Below are positions 1 through 8,893 of a DNA stretch of 54,706 nucleotides, piece after piece. Every line of letters begins with the position of its first letter. The stretch's first letter is position 1. Location: positions 1 to 54,706 of the forward strand of contig JADGDX010000016.1 in NCBI GenBank assembly GCA_016744675.1. The letters are read 5' to 3'. Origin of the DNA: Desulfuromusa sp. Lineage in GTDB: Bacteria > Desulfobacterota > Desulfuromonadia > Desulfuromonadales > Geopsychrobacteraceae. The notes below the pieces were generated by a model that saw nothing but the letters and a program-made list of their open reading frames with translations, was not told the origin of the DNA and did not search any database. The position numbers and the translations under genes were made by a program.

Positions 1-11
1 GAAAATATCTG

Positions 12-737
12 ATGCTATTATCAGTTGAGAACCTTGAAGTTAAATATGGAAATATCCAAGCCCTGCATGGAATCAGCTTTCACGTCAATGAAGGTGAAAT
101 TGTCACCCTGATCGGAGCCAATGGAGCAGGAAAAACCACCTGCATGCATACGATTACCCGGCTACCACCGCCTGAAGCCCCACGGGTGATCGGTGGAGAT
201 ATAAAATTTCAAGGGGAATCAATCCTCAAAACCCAACCGAGTGATGTGGTTAAAAAACTGCACCTTGCCCTCTCCCCAGAAGGGCGGCGGATTTTCGGCA
301 ACCTGACGGTTCTGGAAAACCTTAAACTAGCAACCTATGCTCGGGGTAAAAACGCTGATTTCAACAAGGAATATGACTATATTTTTGACCTTTTCCCTCG
401 CTTGAAAGAACGCCGCAATCAACGCAGTGAATCCTTAAGTGGTGGAGAACAACAAATGCTGGCAGTTGGTCGGGCACTGATGACCGGTTGCAAGATACTC
501 CTTTTGGATGAACCAAGTATGGGACTTGCACCGGTGCTTAAATATGAAATGTTCCGCAAGCTCAAGCAGCTCAATGAGGATGGAATGACGATTCTTCTGG
601 TTGAACAGAATGCAAATCTAGCTCTTAAGTTAGCCCACCGTGGCTATGTGATGGACACTGGAAACATCGTCGCTGAAGGAACTGGTGAAGAACTGCTGAA
701 CAACCCCGAGGTTAAAAAAGCTTACCTCGGTGGATAG
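12..737 (+). CDS. livF: Branched-chain amino acid ABC transporter ATP-binding protein LivF
   Basis: This 241-residue protein is the usual LivF length. It is one of two cytoplasmic ATPases that drive uptake of leucine, isoleucine and valine through the LivHM permease. The Walker A motif GANGAGKTT lies near residue 35, the ABC signature LSGGEQQMLAVGRAL near 142 and Walker B with LLLDEPSMGLAP near 163. The LivF-type phrase SPEGRRIFGNLTVLENL is also present. The ATG is preceded by a purine-rich AAAATATCTG stretch at the very edge of the window. LivF is normally the last gene of livKHMGF, so the rest of the operon should lie upstream. A strong terminator follows at 778. Confidence 0.95.
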   Translation: MLLSVENLEVKYGNIQALHGISFHVNEGEIVTLIGANGAGKTTCMHTITRLPPPEAPRVIGGDIKFQGESILKTQPSDVVKKLHLALSPEGRRIFGNLTVLENLKLATYARGKNADFNKEYDYIFDLFPRLKERRNQRSESLSGGEQQMLAVGRALMTGCKILLLDEPSMGLAPVLKYEMFRKLKQLNEDGMTILLVEQNANLALKLAHRGYVMDTGNIVAEGTGEELLNNPEVKKAYLGG

Positions 738-777
738 ATTATCACCCAGCACGACTCATAGGACTTAATCATCATTG

Positions 778-815
778 CGGCTGACAGAACCCCTTCTGTC
801 AGCCGTTACTTCTTA
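778..815 (+). terminator. Terminator after livF
   Basis: A perfect 12-bp stem (778-789 with 794-805) closes a CCCC loop and is followed by a T-rich run, TTACTTCTT. It lies 40 bases after the livF stop and ends the liv operon. It also argues against starting the next gene upstream at 775. Confidence 0.85.
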
Positions 816-945
816 TCAACTCATCACGGACATCAACAACACCCCTCTTTTTGAATCATATTTACTTTGCTGCCACCCGGTCAAACTGTTACTGTCGGCA
901 GCATCAATTTATTCCTCATTGTTGTTCATGGTTAAGGGAAACGTC

Positions 946-2451
946 ATGGCCCAGCGACGCGGTAGCGGTCTTAGCAAATCACTTATTCTCAAAGGTCTTC
1001 AGTGCGAAAAAGCGTTGTGGCTTGCGAAAAACCCTCCTCTTTTTGACTTCCCACCGCAACCCGATCTCAAGGCTAAATTCAGAGCGGGAACTGAAGTCGG
1101 GATTTTGGCGCAACAACTCTTTCCCGGAGGCGTTGAAGTCCCCTACGAAGGGCTCTCTTTCCCTGGGCAACTCGCCAGAACAAAAGAATTAATCGCCTCG
1201 GGTGCTCAAGTCATTTATGAAGCATCTTTTTCCTTTTCTGCCATCTTCGTTAAAGTCGACATTCTCGTTCGCGATAGCGATGGAGAGGGGGATTCCTGGA
1301 AACTTTATGAGGTCAAGATGGGAACCGGTGTCAAACCTGTCAACCTTGATGATGTCGCGATACAACATTATGTCTTAAACGGTTGTGGACTCTCCATCTC
1401 ACAATCTTACCTTGTCCACGTCGACAATACCTATACCCGTCGCGGTGCCATCGATGTCAATCAACTCTTCAACAGCGTAGACATTAGTACAAAGGTTGCA
1501 GCACGCCAGCAAAGCATGCCAGAGATCGTGAGTGAACTTCGACAAACAATGCATGAAACCAGGGAACCTGCTGTCGATATTGGTAAACACTGCTCTATCC
1601 CATACGAATGTGACTATATCCCCTACTGCTGGCGCCATGTTCCAGAGCAATCAATCTTTGGCCTTAAAGGCCGTGGGATAAATAAGTTTGATTATTACAA
1701 GCAAGGAATCGTCCACCTAAAAGACCTCCCTCTTGAACAACTCAATCAAACACAACGGCATCAAGTTGAAGCGACCCTGAATCGGCAGGACGACACCCAT
1801 CACGATAAAGTGAAAAGTTTCCTTGAAGCTCTCTGGTATCCGATCTGCCATCTCGACTTTGAGACATTCAATACACCTATTCCAAAATTTGATGGAACGC
1901 GTCCCTACCAGCAGGTTGCTTTCCAATTTTCGATCCATAGTCAACTACATGAAGGGGCTGAACCTCAACACGACGAGTATTTGGCACAACCAGATGAAGA
2001 TCCTCGCCGCCAATTAGTCGAGCAGCTCCTCTCGATCACCCCAAGGGATTCCTGTATTCTGACCTATAATCAGAGTTTCGAAAAAGGGGTTTTACGTGAT
2101 CTTGCTCAACGATTCCCTGAGTTTGAAGAAGAGATCGAACTTCGAATAGCCAACATCCGAGACTTGATGGAACCCTTTCGCAAGCGCCACGTATATCGCT
2201 GGCAGATGGAAGGCTCCTACTCAATTAAAGAGGTCCTCCCTGCGATGGTTCCAGACCTCTCTTATGCAAAGATGGATATCGCTGATGGAATGGCTGCAAT
2301 GCGTGCCTATCATGAAATGTGTCAACTTGAACCAGGGGCAAAGCTCGATAACCTGCGACGGTCAATGTTGGCATATTGCCAACTCGATACCTTAGCAATG
2401 GTCAAGATTCTATCGGAACTCCACAAGATTGATTCCGACACCACATTGTAA
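946..2451 (+). CDS. DUF2779 protein: Cas4/RecB-like Fe-S nuclease module plus DEDD exonuclease-like module
   Basis: The chosen ATG at 946 has AAGGGAA five bases upstream and gives 501 residues. A longer in-frame start at 775 would lie inside the livF terminator hairpin. The N-terminal half has a Cys near residue 20 (GLQCEKALWLA), a PD-(D/E)xK-like YEVKMGTG near 120 and three clustered Cys near 215-227 (CSIPYECDYIPYC). This is the layout of Cas4/AddB-type iron-sulfur nucleases. The C-terminal half has LDFETF near 302, TYNQSFEKGVL and a final YCQLDTL near 475, as in DEDD 3'-5' exonucleases. The family is DUF2779; its cellular role is not established. A DNA or RNA processing role is inference. 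The gene appears monocistronic. Confidence 0.8.
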   Translation: MAQRRGSGLSKSLILKGLQCEKALWLAKNPPLFDFPPQPDLKAKFRAGTEVGILAQQLFPGGVEVPYEGLSFPGQLARTKELIASGAQVIYEASFSFSAIFVKVDILVRDSDGEGDSWKLYEVKMGTGVKPVNLDDVAIQHYVLNGCGLSISQSYLVHVDNTYTRRGAIDVNQLFNSVDISTKVAARQQSMPEIVSELRQTMHETREPAVDIGKHCSIPYECDYIPYCWRHVPEQSIFGLKGRGINKFDYYKQGIVHLKDLPLEQLNQTQRHQVEATLNRQDDTHHDKVKSFLEALWYPICHLDFETFNTPIPKFDGTRPYQQVAFQFSIHSQLHEGAEPQHDEYLAQPDEDPRRQLVEQLLSITPRDSCILTYNQSFEKGVLRDLAQRFPEFEEEIELRIANIRDLMEPFRKRHVYRWQMEGSYSIKEVLPAMVPDLSYAKMDIADGMAAMRAYHEMCQLEPGAKLDNLRRSMLAYCQLDTLAMVKILSELHKIDSDTTL

Positions 2452-2504
2452 ACAACAATCTCGATAAAGACACTGACTGCTAACCTTTTGATAAAGTCAT
2501 TTTT

Positions 2505-3209
2505 ATGCCCACAAAACCGTTAAACAATCTCGATTCTTCCTGGAAACTTCTCGATACAGCATCTATCCCCGGACAGGGGACAGAACTCCAGCTGTTTCAA
2601 CGCAAAGATGAATTTTCTATTAGCATTCTCGGCGGAGGAGTCCTGATGAGTACATGGGCTCATCAATCAGAAGATGCCCTTGCCGAAATACCATGCCGAA
2701 AAATTGTCAATCGCAGCCAGCCTCGTGTTCTGATTGGCGGCCTTGGAATGGGATTCACTCTAGCAGCAGCACTAAAAAACCTCGGTGATAACGCAGAAGT
2801 TGTTGTCGCTGAATTGGTTCCCGGGCTAATAGAATGGAACCGCGGTCCGCTGGGAAAGTATGCTGGAGACCCTCTGCACGACCCACGTGCTACAGTGAGG
2901 CAAGGAGATGTCGCCAAAATCCTTCGGGAACAAAACAAGGCGTACGATGCAATCCTTCTTGACGTCGATAATGGCCCCCATGCAATTACCCGCAAAAAAA
3001 ACAATTGGCTCTACTCTAGTGATGGGTTAACCGAAGCGTACCGCGCTCTTCGCCCCAATGGCATTCTCGCTATTTGGTCAGCCGGTCCTGATCGTGAATT
3101 CATGCAAAGGCTGCAAAAGATTGGCTTCAAAGTAAAACAAGTTCGGGTGCGAGAACATCAGAACAAGGGCGATCTCCATGCTATTTGGTTTGCTGAACGA
3201 GAATTCTAA
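2505..3209 (+). CDS. Spermidine-synthase-like protein
   Basis: This 234-residue protein has a Rossmann methyltransferase-like core: a glycine-rich GGLGMGFTLA near residue 77, an acidic strand end (VVVAELVPGLIEWN), ARATVRQGDV-like and AYDAILLDVDNGP segments, and ALRPNGILAIWSA. These match the spermine/spermidine synthase superfamily, in which aminopropyl groups are transferred from decarboxylated SAM. A true polyamine substrate cannot be assigned, because many bacterial members of this type are uncharacterised. The ATG follows the preceding gene by about 50 bases and has no strong ribosome-binding site. The thioesterase gene starts 26 bases downstream, so the two may be cotranscribed. Confidence 0.8.
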   Translation: MPTKPLNNLDSSWKLLDTASIPGQGTELQLFQRKDEFSISILGGGVLMSTWAHQSEDALAEIPCRKIVNRSQPRVLIGGLGMGFTLAAALKNLGDNAEVVVAELVPGLIEWNRGPLGKYAGDPLHDPRATVRQGDVAKILREQNKAYDAILLDVDNGPHAITRKKNNWLYSSDGLTEAYRALRPNGILAIWSAGPDREFMQRLQKIGFKVKQVRVREHQNKGDLHAIWFAEREF

Positions 3210-3235
3210 ACGTTTTCCCAACAAAAGGAGTCACA

Positions 3236-3679
3236 ATGGAACCCTTTATGCAAGAAATAATGATTCGTTGGTCTGACCTTGACCCTAACGGTCATGTCCG
3301 TCATTCAGTTTATTACGATTATGGGGCGCAGATTCGAATCGCCTATCTACAAAAGCAAGGTTTCACTATTCACTGGATGAAACAAAATACCATCGGCCCG
3401 GTACTGTTTCGCGAGGAAGCAAAATTTTACCGAGAGTTGAATGCAGGAGATACCTTAACCATCGATGTCCGCTTGTCCGGGTTGTCCGATGATCACAGGA
3501 AGTGGAGTATGCAACACCAAATCCTGCGTGACAATGATCTCTGTGCCACCATTACTCTGGACGGAGCTTGGCTGAACTTAAAAACGAGACGTATCGTTCC
3601 CCCGCCAAAAGAGTTAGTAGAAAAGTTTGGGGAAATGGTCAAAACAGAAGATTTTCAGGTCATAACGTCGGGACAATAG
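3236..3679 (+). CDS. Acyl-CoA thioesterase, hot-dog fold (4-hydroxybenzoyl-CoA type)
   Basis: This 147-residue single-domain hot-dog protein opens with RWSDLDPNGHVRHSVYYDYG. That is the active-site segment of the 4HBT family, in which an Asp and a nearby Asn/His support thioester hydrolysis. The remainder (EAKFYRELNAGDTLTIDVRLSG, WLNLKTRRIVPPP) fits the family. AAAAGGAG lies just upstream of the ATG. The substrate is unknown. It may be cotranscribed with the spermidine-synthase-like gene upstream. Confidence 0.82.
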   Translation: MEPFMQEIMIRWSDLDPNGHVRHSVYYDYGAQIRIAYLQKQGFTIHWMKQNTIGPVLFREEAKFYRELNAGDTLTIDVRLSGLSDDHRKWSMQHQILRDNDLCATITLDGAWLNLKTRRIVPPPKELVEKFGEMVKTEDFQVITSGQ

Positions 3680-3749
3680 TTTCTGTAATTCACGACATTG
3701 ACTTCACCGCAGCACACTGTGTATTTAATTTTGAGGAGCAAATCTATTA

Positions 3750-5327
3750 ATGGAAAACCAAAATAAGAAACTCTTTGGAGCTCTCATCGAGATAGGGAAA
3801 GAGCTCTCTGCGATTACCGATATCGATCAACTTTTGGCACATATTCTTGAGGTCTCTCGCACAGTTTTTCACTTTGACAATGCAATAATCCGCCTTTTAG
3901 CTGATGACAATAAAACCCTGAAAACTGTTGCCTCCTTTGGATACAGTAAAGATTCTGCAGAAAGTCCCATCTATTCCGGTGAGGGGATCATGGGAAAGGC
4001 AGCCAAGTTTGCCCGGCCCTACCTCATTCATAATTTGAATCAAGCTGATGATTATATTCCCGGCATCGATGCAGCACGTTCAGAATTAGCCGTACCATTA
4101 ATTGCAAAAGACAGGGTTATCGGAGTTTTCAACGTTGAAAGTCAAAAGCAAGAAGCATTTACCGCAAGCGATTGTGACTCTCTTTCCATCCTTGCAAGCC
4201 AAGCTGCCATTGCTATAGATAATGCCAATTTATATCAAAGTCTATGTCAAGTTTCTCAGGAAAAAGATAACCTTAATTACTTAAACAAGCAGATTCTTTC
4301 GAGTATCAGCATAGGGTTATATACAATTGACAGCCAGATGGTCATCACCTCTTGGAACGAAAATATGGCACTGATGAGTCATATCAGCAGCGAAAAAGCG
4401 ATAGGGAAAAACCTTCTAAAGCTATTTCCGACGTTGGAAAAAGAAGGGGTTGCAGAGCGATTGTTCAGAGTCCTAGACACAGGAAAAGCGCAAAACCTGC
4501 GCCTTCTACATCGTGGCCACGCGGGAGAAAATCGCCTTCAGAAACGGTGCCTTGCGCCATTAAAAGAAAATGGTCGAACAGTCGGTGCCGTTGTTGTCGT
4601 TGAAGATGTAACGGAATTCGAGCAACTGCTAGCTCAAACAATACAGTCAGAAAAGTTAGCGGAAGTTGGTCGTATGAGCGCTGGAATCGCACATGAAATC
4701 AACAACCCCTTGTCAGTTATCAGCTTTGCTAATCAGCTATTGTTAGATGGGGGCAACTGCACCCAAGATCAGATTGAACTTCTAGAACGAATCGACAACG
4801 AAGTAGACCGCCTTAAAGGGTTAACTACAGAGCTGCTTTCTTACTCTTCTGGAAATCAAGATGAAGCGCGAAAGCCGACAAATATCAGTCAAGTTCTCAC
4901 CGAGTCGATTACTTTAATGCGCTACGAACTCAATAAAAAACACATCGCAACAATTGAAAATCTAACTTATTTGCCCACAATGACTATTGATAAGAATAAG
5001 TTCAAGCAAATATTTATCAACCTGATTTTGAATGCTATTGATGCCATGGACCCACATGGTCAACTCACAATTTCCACAGAAATGAATGCCGATAAAAAAA
5101 TCGCCCTCCGCTTCTGTGATAATGGATCTGGGATACCGGACGATCTTAAATCAAGAGTTTTTGAGCCGTTCTTTACTTCGAGAAAGGATGGAAGTGGTAC
5201 CGGGTTAGGGCTTTATCTGTGCCGGAAGATAATAAACAGCTATGAGGGAGAGTTACGTGTCTACGATGCCGAAACCTCTGGCACATGTTTCGAAATCATC
5301 CTACCAAGCACACTGAGTACAAACTAA
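3750..5327 (+). CDS. gnfK: GAF-PAS sensor histidine kinase, GnfK-like
   Basis: This 525-residue soluble kinase has a GAF domain (about 20-160), a PAS domain (about 180-290), a dimerisation/H-box with phosphoacceptor His315 ([13 protein letters not shown]) and a HATPase domain with an N box ([10 protein letters not shown]), DNGSGIPDD and [11 protein letters not shown]. No transmembrane segment is evident, so it senses a cytoplasmic cue. GAGGAGC precedes the ATG. It sits upstream of glnK-amtB and of an ANTAR response regulator. In Geobacter the GnfK/GnfR pair controls nif transcripts by antitermination (Ueki and Lovley). The gnfK name is assigned from this context plus domain architecture, not from alignment. 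NtrB-like alternatives cannot be excluded. Confidence 0.75.
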   Translation: MENQNKKLFGALIEIGKELSAITDIDQLLAHILEVSRTVFHFDNAIIRLLADDNKTLKTVASFGYSKDSAESPIYSGEGIMGKAAKFARPYLIHNLNQADDYIPGIDAARSELAVPLIAKDRVIGVFNVESQKQEAFTASDCDSLSILASQAAIAIDNANLYQSLCQVSQEKDNLNYLNKQILSSISIGLYTIDSQMVITSWNENMALMSHISSEKAIGKNLLKLFPTLEKEGVAERLFRVLDTGKAQNLRLLHRGHAGENRLQKRCLAPLKENGRTVGAVVVVEDVTEFEQLLAQTIQSEKLAEVGRMSAGIAHEINNPLSVISFANQLLLDGGNCTQDQIELLERIDNEVDRLKGLTTELLSYSSGNQDEARKPTNISQVLTESITLMRYELNKKHIATIENLTYLPTMTIDKNKFKQIFINLILNAIDAMDPHGQLTISTEMNADKKIALRFCDNGSGIPDDLKSRVFEPFFTSRKDGSGTGLGLYLCRKIINSYEGELRVYDAETSGTCFEIILPSTLSTN

Positions 5328-5536
5328 CCATTTTGCACATTTTTTAGCCATCGCTACTTTTTTCCGTATAAAAAATGACCTCCCGCAACCATCTCCCTAC
5401 TGAAAACAACCATCCTAAATCTAAAATCGATCGGTCTGTAAAAATAATATCGAGAAAATATAAAAGCCACACTCATCCTTGAAAACTCGACAGAAGGAGC
5501 TTTCGAAGAAGAGGATCAAGAAGGCTCTCTTCTTTT

Positions 5537-5552
5537 TGGCACGACACATGCT
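5537..5552 (+). promoter_or_regulatory. Sigma-54 promoter of glnK-amtB
   Basis: TGGCACGACACATGCT matches the -24/-12 consensus with exactly ten bases between GG (5538-5539) and GC (5550-5551). Transcription should begin near 5562. The rest of the gap between gnfK and this site (5328-5536) is AT-rich, and I see no gene or convincing element in it. Confidence 0.85.
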
Positions 5553-5568
5553 ATGAGAGAAGAAAGAT

Positions 5569-6032
<464 letters not shown>

Positions 6033-6082
6033 CTGCATAAATAAAGTTTATCTTTAACACACCTTAAAAGGAGAACAATAAG

Positions 6083-7426
6083 ATGAAAAAACTGATGCTA
6101 ATACTAAGTGCAGGGTTGCTGCTTCTGCCTACCCTGGCTCTTGCTGATGACGCTCCAATCTCTGAGATTAGTTATGTCCTTAACACCTTTTCTTTCTTGG
6201 TCATGGGAATCTTAGTTATGTGGATGGCAGCTGGATTTGCTATGCTTGAAGCAGGTCTGGTTCGCTCTAAAAACGTTGCAACAATTTGTTTGAAAAATAT
6301 TTCCCTGTTTGGCATTGCCGGCATTCTTTTTTACGTCGTTGGTTACAACCTTATGTATGCCAACGTTGATGGCGGATTCATGGGCAGTTTTGGCCTTTGG
6401 AGTGCCGATGACACTGCCGCACTCGCTGGAGATTATGCTGGTGGCTACTCTGCTGCTTCTGATTGGTTTTTCCAGATGGTATTTTGTGGTGCAGCCTGTT
6501 CGGTCGTTTCCGGTTGTGTCGCTGAGCGGATTAAACTATGGGGATTCTTAGCTTTTTGTGTCATCTTAACTGGTTTCATCTATCCGATCCAGGGTTCATG
6601 GGGCTGGGGTGGCGGTTGGTTAGCTGAAATGGGCTTTTCCGATTATGCTGGTTCAACAATAGTCCACTCAGTCGGTGGTTGGGCTGCCCTGACCGGTGCA
6701 ATCATTCTCGGTGCTCGTAAAGGAAAGTACGACAAAAGTGGTCGCGTAAACCCACTTCCAGGTTCTAACATTCCGATGGCAACACTTGGTACCTTTATCC
6801 TTTGGATGGGCTGGTACGGTTTTAACGGTGGTTCTGTTCTTGCTCTCGGTGATGCTGCTTCGGCAATCGAAATGTCTAACGTTATGGTTAATACGAACAT
6901 GGCCGCATGTGGTGGCATGATCGCTGCTATGTTATTGGTGCAAATAATGTACAAAAAAGTTGATGTCACTATGGCACTCAACGGCGCATTGGCAGGTCTC
7001 GTATCAATTACTGCCGGCCCTGCAACCCCATCATTAGGCGCTGCAGTCCTCATCGGAGCAGTCGGTGGGATCTTAGCTGTTCTCGCTGTTCCATTTTTTG
7101 ATAAATTGAAAATTGACGATGTTGTCGGTGCCCTCTCAGTTCACTTGGTGTGTGGTATCTGGGGAACTATGGCCGTACCAATTACCGATCCAGAAGCAAG
7201 CTTCTTCACCCAGTTTGTTGGTGTTGCTGCTACTGCTGCATTTGTCATTGTAACTTCTGCTATTGCATGGTTGGTTCTTAAGTACACCATCGGTATCCGC
7301 GTTAGTGAAGAAGAAGAGATGCTCGGCTGTGACTCTACCGAAATTGGTATGGAAGCCTACCCAGACTTCCAACGTGTTAGCATCGGCGGTTCTTCTGGTA
7401 TCTCTGGTTACACAGGATCAAGGTAA
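6083..7426 (+). CDS. amtB: Ammonium transporter AmtB
   Basis: The 447-residue protein has a cleavable signal peptide (MKKLMLILSAGLLLLPTLALA) and about eleven membrane segments, as in the Amt/Mep/Rh family. The Amt signature around STIVHSVGGWAALTGA carries the first pore histidine, and SVHLVCGIWGTMAV carries the second. The ATG follows AAAAGGAGAACAAT. It forms an operon with glnK 50 bases upstream. Besides transport, AmtB sequesters GlnK at the membrane and in several diazotrophs recruits DraG, so its nearness to draTG is functionally sensible. Confidence 0.95.
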   Translation: MKKLMLILSAGLLLLPTLALADDAPISEISYVLNTFSFLVMGILVMWMAAGFAMLEAGLVRSKNVATICLKNISLFGIAGILFYVVGYNLMYANVDGGFMGSFGLWSADDTAALAGDYAGGYSAASDWFFQMVFCGAACSVVSGCVAERIKLWGFLAFCVILTGFIYPIQGSWGWGGGWLAEMGFSDYAGSTIVHSVGGWAALTGAIILGARKGKYDKSGRVNPLPGSNIPMATLGTFILWMGWYGFNGGSVLALGDAASAIEMSNVMVNTNMAACGGMIAAMLLVQIMYKKVDVTMALNGALAGLVSITAGPATPSLGAAVLIGAVGGILAVLAVPFFDKLKIDDVVGALSVHLVCGIWGTMAVPITDPEASFFTQFVGVAATAAFVIVTSAIAWLVLKYTIGIRVSEEEEMLGCDSTEIGMEAYPDFQRVSIGGSSGISGYTGSR

Positions 7427-7471
7427 AAAAGAGCCAGCTCAGTTTAATATTGACTAGGTTTTAATCATGAG

Positions 7472-7506
7472 CGGGAGTTCTCTGGATTGCAGTCAGAGAG
7501 CTCCCG
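7472..7506 (+). promoter_or_regulatory. Strong stem-loop between amtB and gnfR
   Basis: A 13-bp stem (7472-7484 with 7494-7506, one T-G wobble) with a nine-base loop lies between amtB and gnfR. No T-run follows, so it is not a standard intrinsic terminator. It may act in mRNA processing, in 3' protection of glnK-amtB, or as partial attenuation ahead of gnfR-draTG. I see no separate promoter for gnfR in the 98-base gap. Confidence 0.6.
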
Positions 7507-7524
7507 TATGTGTAAGGGGATACA

Positions 7525-8088
7525 ATGAAAATCGCATTAGTGGTCGATGACGAACCTTTGATACGGCGGCAGGTAACAAATATCCTGTTCGACTATGGTT
7601 TTGATGAACTCTACGAAGCAGAAGATGGGGCCCAAGCCGTAGCGATGGCAGCAGCGCATAAACCACTGCTTACCGTTATGGATGTCTCCATGCCGGTTAT
7701 GGACGGTGTCTGTGCAGCTAAAACCATGAATCGCACCCCCAGCGGTGCAATTGTGCTCCTTACCGGCAATACCGATAGCGAAACCGTTAATCGCGCTCAG
7801 GACGCCGGTGTCCACCACTACCTGATGAAACCATTTAACCCTGAACAACTCAAAATAACTATTGATCTAGCAATTCATCAATTTATAGAACTATCAAATT
7901 TACAAGATGAAATTGATGCCCTTAAAGACAGCATAGAAACCCGAAAGCTTGTTGATAAAGCAAAACGTACATTAACAGCAAAAGGGATGAAAGAACCAGA
8001 AGCTCATAGAAAAATCCAAAAACTTGCCATGGACAAACGCAAAAGCCTCAAAGAAGTAGCCGAAGCCATTCTCCTGATGGAGGGATAA
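7525..8088 (+). CDS. gnfR: Response regulator with ANTAR RNA-binding domain, GnfR-like antiterminator
   Basis: The 187-residue protein has a receiver domain with acidic pocket VVDDEP, phosphoacceptor Asp53 (VMDVSMP) and Lys in LMKPF. A coiled linker (LQDEIDALKDSIETRKLV) follows. The C-terminal ANTAR domain at about 130-187 shows KAKRTLTAKGMKEPEAHRKI and KSLKEVAEAIL. ANTAR domains bind paired RNA hairpins with six-base loops and prevent terminator formation. Candidate targets are the leaders of glnK, nifH and nifB in this window. The kinase partner is most likely the GAF-PAS kinase at 3750. AAGGGG precedes the ATG. The draT reading frame begins directly after the stop codon. Confidence 0.88.
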   Translation: MKIALVVDDEPLIRRQVTNILFDYGFDELYEAEDGAQAVAMAAAHKPLLTVMDVSMPVMDGVCAAKTMNRTPSGAIVLLTGNTDSETVNRAQDAGVHHYLMKPFNPEQLKITIDLAIHQFIELSNLQDEIDALKDSIETRKLVDKAKRTLTAKGMKEPEAHRKIQKLAMDKRKSLKEVAEAILLMEG

Positions 8089-8090
8089 AC

Positions 8091-8891
8091 CTGAGTGCGC
8101 ATGAGAACCACATAAATCTTTGCAACTTACCTCCTTGGGCAATTGCCTCAACCCATTACAATGACCACCCACAGCAGCTAGAAATCTCTGGGGTCAAAGA
8201 GCTTGGGCGCAAACTATTTGCTGAATTGGATGGCATCGAGGAAAGAGACATACGTGGATCTCGATTCCATGATTTTATGGATGTCACATTTCAACTTCAT
8301 CAATGGCAACGTGAATCAACTCGCAGTAGCCAGAAAAGCCTTAAGAATAGTTATCTTAGATTTTTACGTGGCTGGTTGTTCGATAGTAACTCTCTTGAAG
8401 GGGCCGTTTTAAAAGGCTGGGTAGAATCGAGAATTGGCCTTCTCCCAACGTTCCATCAAACCAAAATTGCAGGAATTCAATCTGAAGGCTATTACAATTA
8501 TCTAGTCGATCGAATGAAAGGCTCTGCACGAGCCAGCGCTATTTTTTCTCAACTCGACCTGCTCTACGCCTACACTCAATATGAATTGCGCCGCGACAAG
8601 ATCGACTCTCTTCATTTAACTCTGTATCGAGGCATTTACGATTTAGACGAACATGTCATCATAAAAACACACAGCAAAAAAGAGCATTTATTACAGTTAA
8701 ACAATCTCAACTCATTTACTAGCGATTTTGAGCGAGCATGGGAATTTGGATCACGAGTCCTTAAAGTTGAAGTTCCCTTACCAAAAATTTTCTTCAAATG
8801 TGGAATTTTACCTAAATCTCTACTCAAAGGGGAAGAGGAACTCTTAGTTATTGGTGGGCAGTTTGATGTCAAGATCATGACCGGAGGTTAA
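8091..8891 (+). CDS. draT: NAD(+)--dinitrogenase-reductase ADP-ribosyltransferase DraT (apparent CTG start)
   Basis: DraT switches nitrogenase off by ADP-ribosylating an arginine of NifH. Residues of the R-S-E transferase fold are visible in TLYRGIYD, NSFTSDFERAWEFGS and GEEELLVIGGQFDV. The conserved N-terminal block NLCNLPPWAIAS...YNDHPQQLEISG is encoded from about 8115, upstream of the first standard start codon in frame (TTG at 8226). The frame is open back to 8010 but contains no ATG, GTG or TTG before that block. A CTG at 8091 sits seven bases after GGAGG, so I place the start there, giving 266 residues beginning MSAHENHIN. The GGAGG lies within the last codons of gnfR, which implies translational coupling. 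An indel in the sequence is the alternative. Confidence 0.85.
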   Translation: MSAHENHINLCNLPPWAIASTHYNDHPQQLEISGVKELGRKLFAELDGIEERDIRGSRFHDFMDVTFQLHQWQRESTRSSQKSLKNSYLRFLRGWLFDSNSLEGAVLKGWVESRIGLLPTFHQTKIAGIQSEGYYNYLVDRMKGSARASAIFSQLDLLYAYTQYELRRDKIDSLHLTLYRGIYDLDEHVIIKTHSKKEHLLQLNNLNSFTSDFERAWEFGSRVLKVEVPLPKIFFKCGILPKSLLKGEEELLVIGGQFDVKIMTGG

Positions 8892-8893
8892 CC

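Noticed and set aside
775..945. Longer start for the DUF2779 protein
   Set aside because: The extension crosses the livF terminator hairpin; a good ribosome-binding site precedes the ATG at 946.
7485..7493. ANTAR site in the amtB-gnfR hairpin loop
   Set aside because: The loop is nine bases, not six, and no terminator overlaps it.
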